A stretch of 64,000 nt of DNA, taken from Armatimonadota bacterium (GTDB lineage Bacteria; Armatimonadota; UBA5829; DSUL01). The notes below the pieces were generated by a model. The model was given only the letters and a program-made list of their open reading frames with translations, had not been told where the DNA came from and did no database searches. This document shows, piece by piece, positions 43,393 to 52,541 of the stretch (position 1 is its first letter; every line of letters begins with the position of its first letter). The stretch spans positions 3,116,162-3,180,161 of the forward strand of contig AP024674.1 in the NCBI GenBank assembly GCA_025998755.1. Reading direction: 5' to 3'. The position numbers were made by a program, and so were the translations under genes.

Positions 43393-44475
43393 TTATCCCT
43401 GGAAGTCCTCGTCCAGCAGCGCCGCAGCCGCCGCCCCGGCAGCGCAACCGGCCAGAAAGAAAAGCGGATCATCCGCAAAGCGGCGCCCCATGCTGGACAC
43501 ATCCAGCCCGCTCTTCTCAAGCAGGGTTATGCCCGGCCTGCCATCGAAGGATCGGATCTCGTGACGCTCGAATAGCTTCAGCTCATCCAGCTGGCGGATG
43601 GCCTCAGCCTCGTCATCCGGCTCCATCCCGGGAAGCGGCACCAGCGCAGCCGCCAGCGCGATACGCGCCAGCGCCGTCAGGGTATGGTGGCTGATGAGCG
43701 TGTGCCGCCTGCGCGGGTCGGCGCGGCTCATCCGCACGGCGCAGACCGGCCGGCCACCCAGCGCGTGTGACGCGTTGATCACCTGCCCGGCCTCCACCCC
43801 GGAGTATCCCAGCGGAGTGCCCGTACCCACATTGCCCGGTCCCTGACAGACAATGGCCACATCGGCCCGGGCGGCGTGCCGCGCGCAGATGAGTGCGCTG
43901 TAGACGTTCACAGTCTCCCGCATCCCGCCGAACGCCTGACCGCAGGTGATGGTCTCATCCAGCAGCCCTTCCGCCAGCAGACCGCGCACCAGGTTGGACA
44001 CCCCGATGGGAAGAGCGGCTCCATCGGTCATCACGTAAGCCACTTTCGCCTCCGGCCTGGCGGCCTTGACTCCAGCGGCTACCAGCGCAACCTGGCTGTG
44101 GAGAAACGCCGCCACCACCGGCATGCCGCCGATATCGGACGCCTGCCAATACAGGTCCGGCTGCGCCTCCTCATCGGCTAGCACAGAGAACTGGTGCGGG
44201 GTGTAACGAAGCTTGATGATGTGCCCCGGCCCGGCGCCCGCCACCCCCGAGGGACGGGAGAGATTGGCCACCACGAAATCGAACCCTCCCGTTCCCAGTC
44301 CCAGGGTTCCGGCCGTGGTGTTGATGAGCACTTGGTCGCCTTCCCGAACGTCGCCCGTCAGGCTTCTATAGGCGAGCGCCCGATGGCGGGCATCCTCCAC
44401 CTGCACATCCAGTAGCAGCGTGCCGCTGTCCAGCGCCTGGCGGGAAATTACCTCGCCTGCGCGGGTCTCAAGCAT
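43393..44475 (-). CDS. DUF3866 family protein
   Basis: 360 residues from ATG 44475 (a longer frame has no support). The sequence MLETRAGEVISRQALDSGTL, LINTTAGTLGLGTGGFDFVV, HIIKLRYTPHQFSVLADEEA and IVCQGPGNVGTGTPLGYSGV matches DUF3866, a conserved family of unknown function seen next to NUDIX genes in several phyla. The start overlaps the end of the peptidase gene by eight bases. Cytoplasmic, no membrane segments. Confidence 0.85.
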   Translation of the reverse strand: MLETRAGEVISRQALDSGTLLLDVQVEDARHRALAYRSLTGDVREGDQVLINTTAGTLGLGTGGFDFVVANLSRPSGVAGAGPGHIIKLRYTPHQFSVLADEEAQPDLYWQASDIGGMPVVAAFLHSQVALVAAGVKAARPEAKVAYVMTDGAALPIGVSNLVRGLLAEGLLDETITCGQAFGGMRETVNVYSALICARHAARADVAIVCQGPGNVGTGTPLGYSGVEAGQVINASHALGGRPVCAVRMSRADPRRRHTLISHHTLTALARIALAAALVPLPGMEPDDEAEAIRQLDELKLFERHEIRSFDGRPGITLLEKSGLDVSSMGRRFADDPLFFLAGCAAGAAAAALLDEDFQG

Positions 44476-45589
44476 CTCCCGCCGCCAGCGCAAGCGAACG
44501 GACGAGCTCTGCGCACCGCACAAGCTCGTCCTCGGTGATGGATTCCTCCGGGGTGTGGATTCGGTCGTATCCCACGCCCACAACCGCGCAGGGAAGCCCC
44601 TTCTCGTTCAGGATGTTGCAGTCGCTGCCGCCACCGTGAGGCAGTAGGTCCATCGTCATTCCGATATCCGCGGCAGCCCGCAGCGCAAGCTGCACAAGCG
44701 GAGCCTCACGGGAGTGCTTGTAGCCCCGGTACTGCCGCGAGATCTCGATCTGCGCCGTGCAGCCGGTCTCACGAGCGGCGTCTTCGAACGCCTGGCGCAT
44801 GATCGCCACCTGGCGCTGCAGTTTGGACTCATCCCGGCTGCGCGCCTCTGCCTTCACCTCGCACTTTTCAGGCACGATGTTGCGCGCCGTCCCGCCGCTG
44901 ATGACTCCCACATTGGCGGTGGTCTCGTGGTCTATGCGCCCGAGCGGCATCCGCCCGATGGCAAGGGCGGCCGCTCGGATGGCGCTGGCGCCTTCCTCTG
45001 GGCAGACTCCGGCGTGCGCGGCTTTGCCTGTGATCTGCACCGCGATGTTGTCGTGAGAGGGCGCCTCCGACACCAGATGCCCCACCGGTCTGCCGCTGTC
45101 GAAGACGTATCCAAAGTCTGAATCCACCAGCGACATATCCAGATGCTTGCTGCCCAGCAACCCGATCTCCTCGCAGATAAGCAGCAGCACCTGGATCTGC
45201 CCGAGCCTGCCGCCGGATTCCAGGGCGCTGCGGAGTCCTTCCAGGATAGCGGCGATCCCGGCCTTGTCGTCCGCGCCCAGGACCGCCGCGCCTTCCTGAC
45301 GGATGATCCCGTCCTCCCGGATGATCCGGATACCGTCCGTGGGTTGGACGGTGTCCATATGGGCGCACATAAGGATTCGCGGCGCCTCTTTGGAAACGCC
45401 CGGCAGAGTGGCGACGATGTTTCCGGTCTGGCCGCCGAGCGCCTGACCGGCATTGTCCTGACTCACCTGAAAGCCCATCTCCTCAAGCGCCCGCCTGGCG
45501 AAAACCGCCACGTCTCCTTCCTGGCGCGATGGGCTGTTGATCCGAAGCAGATCCAGAAAGCTCGCCAGGAGCCGTTCCCTGTTAACCAA
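44468..45589 (-). CDS. M20-family peptidase T-like aminopeptidase
   Basis: 373 residues. Di-zinc M20 metallopeptidase: CAHMDTVQPTDG (first ligand and Asp), LGADDKAGIAAILEGL (bridging Asp), LICEEIGLLGSKHL (catalytic Glu pair), GKAAHAGVCPEEGASAI in the lid domain, and LLPHGGGSDCNILNEKGLPC at the end. The pattern is that of the PepT-like subgroup, which cleaves tripeptides. Member of the minus-strand operon; SIS gene 36 bases upstream. Confidence 0.93.
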   Translation of the reverse strand: MVNRERLLASFLDLLRINSPSRQEGDVAVFARRALEEMGFQVSQDNAGQALGGQTGNIVATLPGVSKEAPRILMCAHMDTVQPTDGIRIIREDGIIRQEGAAVLGADDKAGIAAILEGLRSALESGGRLGQIQVLLLICEEIGLLGSKHLDMSLVDSDFGYVFDSGRPVGHLVSEAPSHDNIAVQITGKAAHAGVCPEEGASAIRAAALAIGRMPLGRIDHETTANVGVISGGTARNIVPEKCEVKAEARSRDESKLQRQVAIMRQAFEDAARETGCTAQIEISRQYRGYKHSREAPLVQLALRAAADIGMTMDLLPHGGGSDCNILNEKGLPCAVVGVGYDRIHTPEESITEDELVRCAELVRSLALAAGDA

Positions 45590-45625
45590 TAGACCTCCCC
45601 TTCCTCGCCCAGGGCGGATGCGGCC

Positions 45626-46663
45626 TCAGCGGCTCAGCGTGGACCGGTGCGCTCCCCGGGGCCGGTCCGGATTGTAGCCCTTGGTGAGGGCAAGATAGTA
45701 TGCGAAAAGCTGCGCGGGCAGGATGTACACCAGCGGGGTGAGGATCTCGTCCATATCCACCGGCATCCGCACGGCGATGGTGGCCCTTCGCAGCGCCTCC
45801 TCGCTGTTGGAGTAGACGATGGTCTCGGCGCGCTTCTGGGACAGCGTGCCGATCATATTCACCACGCTGGAGAACGCCTTTCCCGCCGGGGCAAACATGA
45901 AGCAGGAGAACCCTTCGTGCACCACGGCGATGGGTCCGTGCGCGAAATCGGCCACAGAATATGCTCGGGCGCCCACGTAGCTCGTCTCCGCGATCTTCAG
46001 AGCCGCTTCGTAGGCCGTGGCGTGGTTGATGCCGCGGGCCATTACGAAGCACTCCTCCATGTAACGGTAGCGCGGGGCGATGTCGTGGATGAGCTGCTCC
46101 GTGTCGAACGTCTTCTGCATCATCTCCGGGACGCGCATCAGGTGGTCCAGCATCTCGCTGTTCTCGGCGAGTGTCAGCGCAAACAGATAGCAGGCCGCAA
46201 GGGCAGCGGTGTAGGACTTAGTGGTGGCGACGCCTCTCTCCTCGCCCACGTGGCAGAAGACGTTATAGTCGGTGTTCCGGGCCAGGTCCGAATCCGGGTC
46301 GCCTGTGATGCCCACCGTCAGCGCGCCCCCCCTGCGCGCTTCCGCCACATATTCCACTACCTCTTCCGAGGAATCGGTCTGAGAGACCCCCATCACCAGG
46401 CAGCGCGACAGATTCAGCCGGCTTCGGTAGAGTGTGACCACGGACGGCGCCGCCAGCGCCACCGGCAGACCGTTCGTGATCTCGATGAGGTATTTCGCCA
46501 CGGTGGCCGCGTGGTCGGACGTTCCGCGTCCCGCAATGACCACGCAGTCAATATCTTTGCTCCGGATCGCCTTGCATAGCCGCTCGATGTTCCGCTGCTC
46601 CTGTGTAAGGACCGCCTGCACGATCCTCGGCTGCTCGTGGATCTCATCCAGCATTACCGGCAT
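45626..46663 (-). CDS. SIS-domain sugar isomerase/deaminase (GlmS-C/AgaS-like)
   Basis: 345 residues with two SIS domains and no glutaminase domain: MLDEIHEQPRIVQAVL, then CVVIAGRGTSDHAATVAKYL, VMGVSQTDSSEEVVEYV and, in the second half, ARGINHATAYEAALKIAETS, YSVADFAHGPIAVVHEGFS. This is the isomerase half of GlmS, as in FrlB, AgaS and NagB-II, which act on amino-sugar or fructosamine phosphates. Its neighbour, the MtlD-like dehydrogenase, suggests hexose- or hexitol-phosphate catabolism. Confidence 0.88.
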   Translation of the reverse strand: MPVMLDEIHEQPRIVQAVLTQEQRNIERLCKAIRSKDIDCVVIAGRGTSDHAATVAKYLIEITNGLPVALAAPSVVTLYRSRLNLSRCLVMGVSQTDSSEEVVEYVAEARRGGALTVGITGDPDSDLARNTDYNVFCHVGEERGVATTKSYTAALAACYLFALTLAENSEMLDHLMRVPEMMQKTFDTEQLIHDIAPRYRYMEECFVMARGINHATAYEAALKIAETSYVGARAYSVADFAHGPIAVVHEGFSCFMFAPAGKAFSSVVNMIGTLSQKRAETIVYSNSEEALRRATIAVRMPVDMDEILTPLVYILPAQLFAYYLALTKGYNPDRPRGAHRSTLSR

Positions 46664-46699
46664 GGAAAATCACCCCTCCACCGAAACACGAACGGGACG

Positions 46700-47860
46700 T
46701 CATCCCATCCCGTTGTAAGACTGCAGGATCATCCGGCCCAGTTCGGAGCCGGCCGTGATACCACAGACTTCTTCAAGAACCGCCTCAATCCCCTTTTCGT
46801 CTATTAGCTTTTGCAGCTGAACCGCCGACGCATCTTCCGGGTTGCGGAACCGGAGGCCGGCGGCGATGGCTGCAGCCACGTTCTCCGGGCGAACATTCTG
46901 CTCCTGGCAGAAAAGCGCGGCTCCCACGAGCCGGTCGTCGCGGCCCAGCTTGCGGATGGGATCCGCCCCTACGCGGGCCACCGTATCGCCCAGCCGCTTA
47001 TTGGAAAAGCGCCGCAGCAGGTCCTGCACGTGGTCCCAGTGCTCCTGCGCATCAAGACCGTAGCGGGCGATGAGGGCTCGGCCGGTCTCGGTCATCACCG
47101 CCTCGGCCTTTCCGCGAACTTCGGCGTCTTCCATGCACTCCCAGAGATAGGTCACGCCCTTCAACGCGCCGAAATAAGCCGCCGCAGCGTGTCCCGCGTT
47201 GTGAGCGAAAAGCTTCTGATCGATGTAGGCCTGGAAGTTGGAGCGCGGGATCACCCCTTGAATGGGAGCAAATCCTCCGCGGATGGCGTCTGCGTCAATG
47301 GGCAGCTTGCAGAACGGCTCCACACGGATCCCCAGGAGGTCGGCCGCCTTCTCCTCCGGGGTCCGCACCGGCACCATTCGCCCTACAACGGCCTGGACGA
47401 AGCCAACGTGTTCCCGGATCCACTCGGCCAGGTCCGGCTCCGTGCCCTCCAAAACCAGCGAGCGCAGTGTGCCCGCCGCGTCCCGCAAGTTCTCGCAGAT
47501 GATGATGTTCAGGGTCTCGTCCGGCCGGCGCTCCCGCCGGAGCGCAAGGCCCTCTCGCAGGGGCTTGGCGATGGCTCCCAGAACGTTCACCCCCACCGCG
47601 GTGCACGCGATGTCGCACCGGGCCACCTCCTCCGCCACGGCTGCCGTATCGCGGCCGTCGACCGCCCGGACATTGTGGATGGGGATCTTTTCTTCCGGCT
47701 CCGCCGCGATAGTAATGGTATAGCCGCGTTCCCGATTCAGCGCCTCCACGATCTCGGGGACGACGTCCACGAAAACCACTTCGTACCCCGACTGGCTGAA
47801 GAGTTGTCCCGTGAACCCGCGTCCGATATTCCCGGCGCCGAACTGCAGTGCTGTCCTCAA
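46700..47860 (-). CDS. mtlD: Mannitol-1-phosphate 5-dehydrogenase-like enzyme
   Basis: 386 residues. N-terminal Rossmann site LQFGAGNIGRGFTGQLFSQS and the polyol dehydrogenase C-terminal domain with K/N/H motifs (FAPIQGVIPRSNFQAYIDQK, LFAHNAGHAAAAYFGALKG). It oxidises mannitol-1-phosphate to fructose-6-phosphate with NAD+. No PTS genes are near, so the substrate may come from another source. First gene of the minus-strand run; 36 bases before the SIS gene. Confidence 0.9.
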   Translation of the reverse strand: MRTALQFGAGNIGRGFTGQLFSQSGYEVVFVDVVPEIVEALNRERGYTITIAAEPEEKIPIHNVRAVDGRDTAAVAEEVARCDIACTAVGVNVLGAIAKPLREGLALRRERRPDETLNIIICENLRDAAGTLRSLVLEGTEPDLAEWIREHVGFVQAVVGRMVPVRTPEEKAADLLGIRVEPFCKLPIDADAIRGGFAPIQGVIPRSNFQAYIDQKLFAHNAGHAAAAYFGALKGVTYLWECMEDAEVRGKAEAVMTETGRALIARYGLDAQEHWDHVQDLLRRFSNKRLGDTVARVGADPIRKLGRDDRLVGAALFCQEQNVRPENVAAAIAAGLRFRNPEDASAVQLQKLIDEKGIEAVLEEVCGITAGSELGRMILQSYNGMG

Positions 47861-48024
47861 GTTGGAATGCCTCTGACTGATCTGAGATTGCGTCAGAGAT
47901 TATACAACCCCGCGTCTGCCCCGTCCAAGAACCGGTTCCTGACGGGGACAGTCTGACGCGGGGCGAGGGCTCGTGGGATATTGAGGTGGGGATAACCGGC
48001 TCTGGTGAGCCGGATGGCTGCGGG

Positions 48025-49929
48025 TCAGGCGGCCCGGCGCGAGCCACGGGTGCTGCGCTTGCTGTTATACATCCGGGCATCGGCCACTTCCAGCAGCGCT
48101 TTCATATCGGCGCCGTCCCGGGGGAAGGTCGCCGCTCCGAAGCTGGCCCCGAATCCGATCGCGACCAGCCCCGGAAGCCGTGAGGCGTAGTCTGTCATCA
48201 AGCGATCGAGACGAGCGATGGTCTCCCGGGCGTCCTCTTCCGACGCCTCGCTGAGTACGATGACGAACTCGTCGCCTCCGTAGCGGACGACACTGTCGTA
48301 GTCGCGCACCGCGGACGCCAGCATCTGCGACACATCCCGCAGGAGCGCGTCACCGGCCTGGTGCCCCAGGGTGTCGTTGACGCTCTTGAAATTGTCCAAG
48401 TCCACGGCGATGATGGAGAAAGGCCGTCCCGTCCGGTTGGAGCGGGCAAACTCCTGCTCCACCCGGTTGTACAAGTAGCGGACGTTGTGCAGCCCTGTTA
48501 GGGCATCCCTTTCCGCCCCCTGCCGTGCGGCCTCGTAGAGTGAGGCGTTCGCCAGAGGGACGGCGGCGTGACGGGCCAGCGAGTTCAGCAGATCCAGCTC
48601 CTCGATGCTGAAGTCGCGCCCGGAGCGGTACAGGTTGATGGTGCCAAGTGAGGCGGATCCCGCGCCCAGCGGCGATATGGCAGCCCAGTCGTAAGGCACC
48701 CGCGAGGGGGTCCCGTCGCCCGTGCGCACCGAGTCACGGCCGGACCGGATGATGGCCGGACGGCCGTCACGGGCCACTTGCCCCGTTCCCGGCTCGCCCA
48801 CGGTCACCTTCGCTCCCAGCAGTATGGCCGGCTCTCCCGGATATTCCGCCTGGCACGTGAGTCCTACTCCGTCGGCATCCTTCAGGAAGATGGCGCAGGC
48901 GTCGCAGTCCATGTGCTCCGCAACCTTGCGCGCCACGGTCTGGAGGGTCTCCTGCAGGTCCAGGGTGGAGTTGGCGGACTGTGAGATGTCCCAGAGCCAG
49001 ACGAACTCCTGCGTGGCGCGGGCGATGGTGGTGGCGGCCCGCTCGCTGTCCCGGACGCTTTTGCTAAGGCCCGCCCGCGGAATGCGGTAGGCGATCCGCA
49101 GGAACACTTTGACCACCTCTGGATCGAAATGAGATCCCGCGCCCCTGCGGATGTGCGCCAGCGCCTGCTCGTGCGGCCACCCCCGGCGGAAGGAACGGTT
49201 GCTGACGAGCGCTCCATACACGTCGGCCACCGCCAGGATGCGTGCCCCCAGCGGGATCTCCTCTCCCTGCAGGCGATCCGGGTAGCCCGTGCCGTCCCAT
49301 CGCTCGTGATGCGAGCGGATCATCCGCTGAACCGGCCACGGGAAAGGAACCTCTTCCAGGATCTCCGCCCCAAGGACGGGATGGTTGTGAATGGCGGCGA
49401 ACTCCTCGGCCGAGGGTCGTCCACTTTTCAGAAGAATGTTCTCCGGTACTCCCAGGGTTCCCACGTCCAGCAACAGGGCCGCAGTGCGGATGCCCTCGGT
49501 CTCATCCTGGGAGATTCCCATCTCCGTGGCAAGCTCCGTCGCAACGAATTCCACCAGCCGCACGTGGTCCCGAGTATGGGCATCACGGGCGTCTATCGCG
49601 GCAGCCAGACAACGCAGGGTGGATCGGAAGAGCTCGGTGACGTCGCTGGCGCGCCGTTCGGCAGCGCGTCGGTGGACGTCGTTCACGTAAATCACACGGA
49701 TCACCCCTAACCCCCCGAAGATGACCAGGGATATGGCCAGGGTGTCCCAGATGTCGAAACCCAGTCCCCGATAGCTGAGGACGAAAGCCGAAAGCGAAGC
49801 CAGCAGGGGCAACCCCAGGCCCCGCCTCCATTTTGCCCCTTCACGCCAGGCTCCCGGGTTCAGTGAGGGTGAGGGCAGGGAGGTGGATGCTGACTGCAAT
49901 GGTTGTGGACGACTTATCAGTCGGATCAT
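48025..49929 (-). CDS. Membrane diguanylate cyclase with degenerate HD-GYP and GAF domains
   Basis: 634 residues from ATG 49929. Two N-terminal membrane helices (about 38-55 and 62-82), HD-GYP domain (about 95-270), GAF (about 300-450) and GGDEF (about 470-630) with an intact YGGDEF signature near 550. In the HD-GYP domain the central HD is replaced: LLLDVGTLGVPENIL instead of LLHDIGKIGIPDxIL, while HHERWDGTGYPDRL is kept. So it probably makes c-di-GMP but may bind it without cutting it. A c-di-GMP-I riboswitch candidate lies about 680 bases upstream on the same strand. Confidence 0.9.
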   Translation of the reverse strand: MIRLISRPQPLQSASTSLPSPSLNPGAWREGAKWRRGLGLPLLASLSAFVLSYRGLGFDIWDTLAISLVIFGGLGVIRVIYVNDVHRRAAERRASDVTELFRSTLRCLAAAIDARDAHTRDHVRLVEFVATELATEMGISQDETEGIRTAALLLDVGTLGVPENILLKSGRPSAEEFAAIHNHPVLGAEILEEVPFPWPVQRMIRSHHERWDGTGYPDRLQGEEIPLGARILAVADVYGALVSNRSFRRGWPHEQALAHIRRGAGSHFDPEVVKVFLRIAYRIPRAGLSKSVRDSERAATTIARATQEFVWLWDISQSANSTLDLQETLQTVARKVAEHMDCDACAIFLKDADGVGLTCQAEYPGEPAILLGAKVTVGEPGTGQVARDGRPAIIRSGRDSVRTGDGTPSRVPYDWAAISPLGAGSASLGTINLYRSGRDFSIEELDLLNSLARHAAVPLANASLYEAARQGAERDALTGLHNVRYLYNRVEQEFARSNRTGRPFSIIAVDLDNFKSVNDTLGHQAGDALLRDVSQMLASAVRDYDSVVRYGGDEFVIVLSEASEEDARETIARLDRLMTDYASRLPGLVAIGFGASFGAATFPRDGADMKALLEVADARMYNSKRSTRGSRRAA

Positions 49930-50607
49930 GCGAAAAGACTTTTCCCGCGTGTGCGGAGTGGGAATCGGAGGGGACGGTGACCCCGCGCCGTCCCCTCGAA
50001 AGGGGCCTGACAGCCCGTCGCGAACCTGCCGCGTGACGGCTGGCATCCGGTCTGCCGCAATCCGGCGCCCTGCCGCGCGGAAAGTTCCGATGCGCTGACC
50101 GGACGGGCGCAGGCCCTTGCTGTCGGAGGTTTCCCCTGAGTTTCAAATCCGGGAGCGCCAGGGAGACCCGGCGCTCTCCATCTTCCGCGACAGTCGCCTT
50201 AGCGAGAGCTTTCAGCAGAGCGCCGGGTGGACGAATGGGATTCCACCTTGCGCGCGTCGCGGTCGTCCGGCCGGCTTACGACCGAGGGATAGGTGCCCTG
50301 GCCGCGCGACCCCGCGAGGGGCGCGAGCAGGCCGTATTCGAACACGATGATCATGGTCTCGTGCGTATCTCCTACTACCATCCGGCCCGGCAGCCTGCGC
50401 CGGCGCGTCCGCGTTGGAGGATCCGCGGAGACGCAAAAACGGACAGCCAGGCTGCCGCAGCCATCTCCTGTCCTTCTCCTTTCGCGCCGGGGCGCGCCCG
50501 CTGAGATGCGGGCCAACCCGGCCACGGGTGGAGGCGAATGATGATGGGTTCGGCAGCCTGGCTGTCCTGCCGGAGACGGGGTTAACGGGGACAATCTTGG
50601 CGGACTC
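49930..50607. other. Long gene-poor leader region
   Basis: Between the GGDEF gene start and the riboswitch I see no supported gene. Minus-strand frames exist: MAAAAWLSVFASPRIL, 29 residues, starting at about 50461 after ACAGGAG, and a frame reading MVVGDTHETMIIVFEYG. Neither is recognised. The region holds the inverted repeat at 50441-50567. Confidence 0.4.
50441..50567. repeat. 17-bp perfect inverted repeat
   Basis: GGACAGCCAGGCTGCCG (50441-50457) and CGGCAGCCTGGCTGTCC (50551-50567), 93 bases apart. On the minus strand the second arm is followed by GTTTTTG, so it may be a large terminator- or antiterminator-like hairpin in the leader of the downstream gene. Confidence 0.65.
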
Positions 50608-50700
50608 TCCCGGTGATTGAGACTCCCGCGCTCCTCGTCGTCTCCGGTTTAGACCCAGTGGCTTTGCGTCCCAGCCTTTCGACTGGTTTGCCTTTTTCGA
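50608..50700 (-). promoter_or_regulatory. Cyclic-di-GMP-I (GEMM) riboswitch aptamer candidate
   Basis: On the minus strand: GGCAAACC (50692-50685), a CCAG..GAAA..CTGG stem capped by the GAAA tetraloop, GGGACGCAAAGCC, then GGGTCTAAACC and a second stem (CCGGAGAC with GTCTC..CCGG). The order GGCAAACC, GAAA, GGGACGCAAAGCC, CTAAACC is that of class I c-di-GMP aptamers. Stem P3 is less typical. The next long minus-strand gene is the GGDEF/HD-GYP protein, which would make this feedback control by its product. Confidence 0.75.
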
Positions 50701-50844
50701 TACACTGCTGGGAACAGTATTTGGTTTGTCCAATCCCTTTGTGCCATTGCCTTGGGCCCCGGCAGCCAGTCAAGAATACCGGTTCTTAGCGTTCGTTGTC
50801 GGGAGAGGATACAATCGGCGCAGGATGAACGGGAGCGCAGGAAG

Positions 50845-51660
50845 ATGCTGAAGAAAAGACTGGCCACGGCCGCCATCGGAATCCCGCTGGTCTGCGCCGC
50901 CGCCCTTTGGCCCGGAGGACTGCCTGCGGTGGTGCTCGTTGGAGCCGTCCTGACTCTGGCGTTCGGTGAGTTCGCGGCGCTGTGCTCGGCGGCAGGCATT
51001 CCGTGCCGCATCTGGTGGGGGACGGCGGGGATCATTGTGCTGGTGATCTTCGCTCAGGCGCGCGTTCCTGCTCCACAGTGGCTGCCTGAGGCCGCCATTT
51101 TCCTGTCGTGGGCGTTCCTGATCGTGGAGATGGGCAGGCCGGACCGGAGGCCCGTAAGCGCCATTGGAGCCACGCTGATGGGAGTCGCCTGGATCGGCGG
51201 GCTTGGCAGTTGCCTTCTGATGGTGCGGTTCTGGTCTCCGCACCACGGAGCGGCGTTCTTCGGCGCGGATGGCCGCCCGCTGCTCGCGCTGCTCATCATC
51301 GTCTGGGCTTTGGACAGCGCGGCCTTCTTCGCCGGGCGCATCTTTGGCCGCACGAGGATCGCGCCCTCCATCAGTCCCCGCAAGACGGTGGAGGGCGCGC
51401 TGGGAGGTTTCTTCGCGGCGGCAGTGGCGGGCATCGTCACCGCTCCGTTGATGGGGCAATCCCCTGCCGACGGCGCCGCGCTGGGGGCGGCTATCGGCGT
51501 GGCCGGTCAAGTTGGCGATCTCTTCGAATCCGCTGTCAAGCGCGAGCTGGGCGCGAAGGACTCCGGCGCATCGCTGCCGGGGCACGGCGGCTGGCTGGAC
51601 CGAATCGACAGCCTTCTGTTCGCAGCGGGAGTAACCGCGTGGTGGTTGATACGGGCCTGA
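50845..51660 (+). CDS. cdsA: Phosphatidate cytidylyltransferase
   Basis: 271 residues from ATG 50845 (AGGAAG upstream). About seven membrane helices and the CDS signature near the C-terminus: ESAVKRELGAKDSGASLPGH then GGWLDRIDSLLF; also ISPRKTVEGALGGF. It makes CDP-diacylglycerol from CTP and phosphatidic acid for phospholipid synthesis in the inner membrane. Divergent from the riboswitch region. The usual neighbours (uppS, dxr, rseP) are absent here. Confidence 0.95.
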   Translation: MLKKRLATAAIGIPLVCAAALWPGGLPAVVLVGAVLTLAFGEFAALCSAAGIPCRIWWGTAGIIVLVIFAQARVPAPQWLPEAAIFLSWAFLIVEMGRPDRRPVSAIGATLMGVAWIGGLGSCLLMVRFWSPHHGAAFFGADGRPLLALLIIVWALDSAAFFAGRIFGRTRIAPSISPRKTVEGALGGFFAAAVAGIVTAPLMGQSPADGAALGAAIGVAGQVGDLFESAVKRELGAKDSGASLPGHGGWLDRIDSLLFAAGVTAWWLIRA

Positions 51661-51669
51661 GGCCGCTGA

Positions 51670-52314
51670 TCACTCCCTCAGCCGCGAGCGGTTCTGCTTG
51701 AGTTGCTTCTCGGGCGATAGGCTGCCAATGGTGGGGTTCTTCAGCCCGTGCGCCAGCTGATATTCGATGCTGGCGATGGAGCGCTCCAGACTCCTGCGCT
51801 CAAAAGCGTCCTTTGTACAGTCCCGGGCCTTGCGCAGATGATAGAGCGCGGCCCGCGCGTTGCCATCGCATCGCCACGCGATGATGGCCATGGTCTGGTG
51901 GAGATCCGCAGACTGCGGGTTGTACCGCAGTCCCTCCTTCAGGAAGGCCCTCGCCTGCCCGGGGCGCGCATTGTAGAGCGCTAGCATCCACGCAGCCGAA
52001 GCGTATGCCTGGGTGAAGTGCGGGTCCAGCCAGGTCACCATCCGCATCAGAGGCAGGATGTCCGTGTTCTTTGTCCAATGAGGATTCTTCTCGATGAACT
52101 CGTGGTGGTAGACGTCCGCCTTCATCCAGAGCATATTCGCGGCCACGGCCCGGAACTGCCCCAGCAGATTTCCCACCAGTGCTCCCTTCTCCTGCCGCAC
52201 ACGGGACGGCAAGACGCGGCCGGTCCGGTCGGTCAGATAGACATCCGCCGCGGCAGCTCCTGCGAAAAGCGCCGCCGCGGTGAGAGCTGGCAACCATCTG
52301 CGCAGCTTCAGCAT
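51670..52314 (-). CDS. Exported TPR-like protein of the ABC operon
   Basis: 214 residues from ATG 52314, with signal peptide (MLKLRRWLPALTAAALFAGA). Helical repeats with a TPR-like rhythm (MLWMKADVYHHEFIEKNPHW, YASAAWMLALYNARPGQARA, LRYNPQSADLHQTMAIIAWR). Overlaps the preceding small gene by seven bases. It may act as a periplasmic partner of the transporter. Specific role unknown. Confidence 0.7.
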   Translation of the reverse strand: MLKLRRWLPALTAAALFAGAAAADVYLTDRTGRVLPSRVRQEKGALVGNLLGQFRAVAANMLWMKADVYHHEFIEKNPHWTKNTDILPLMRMVTWLDPHFTQAYASAAWMLALYNARPGQARAFLKEGLRYNPQSADLHQTMAIIAWRCDGNARAALYHLRKARDCTKDAFERRSLERSIASIEYQLAHGLKNPTIGSLSPEKQLKQNRSRLRE

Positions 52315-52541
52315 CGCTCTTTCTCCCTCCTGGCGATCAGCCGTCCCGCGGCCGTAGCCGCCACCCAACCCACCAGCAGGATTCCCGTCTGACCCGTCAA
52401 CTGAGAACGGATCTCCGGGGACTCCCAGTGATGAGGAGCGTGGTGATGATCCTCGTGGGAAGCCGCCGGCGCGCCGAAAATCAGCGTCAGCGCGGCTGCC
52501 GCCCCGGCCGCGTGCGTCACCCTGCGTGCAAAGCCTTTCAC
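52308..52541 (-). CDS. Small His-rich membrane protein of the ABC operon
   Basis: 77 residues from GTG 52541 (GGAGG just upstream). Signal-like helix (ALTLIFGAPAAS), then HEDHHHAPHHWESPEIRS, then a second helix (TGILLVGWVAATAAGRLIA) and a basic end. The seven histidines close together could bind a metal ion. It overlaps both neighbours (four and seven bases), so it is made together with the transporter permease and the TPR protein. Not recognised as a known family. Confidence 0.7.
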   Translation of the reverse strand: MKGFARRVTHAAGAAAALTLIFGAPAASHEDHHHAPHHWESPEIRSQLTGQTGILLVGWVAATAAGRLIARREKERC

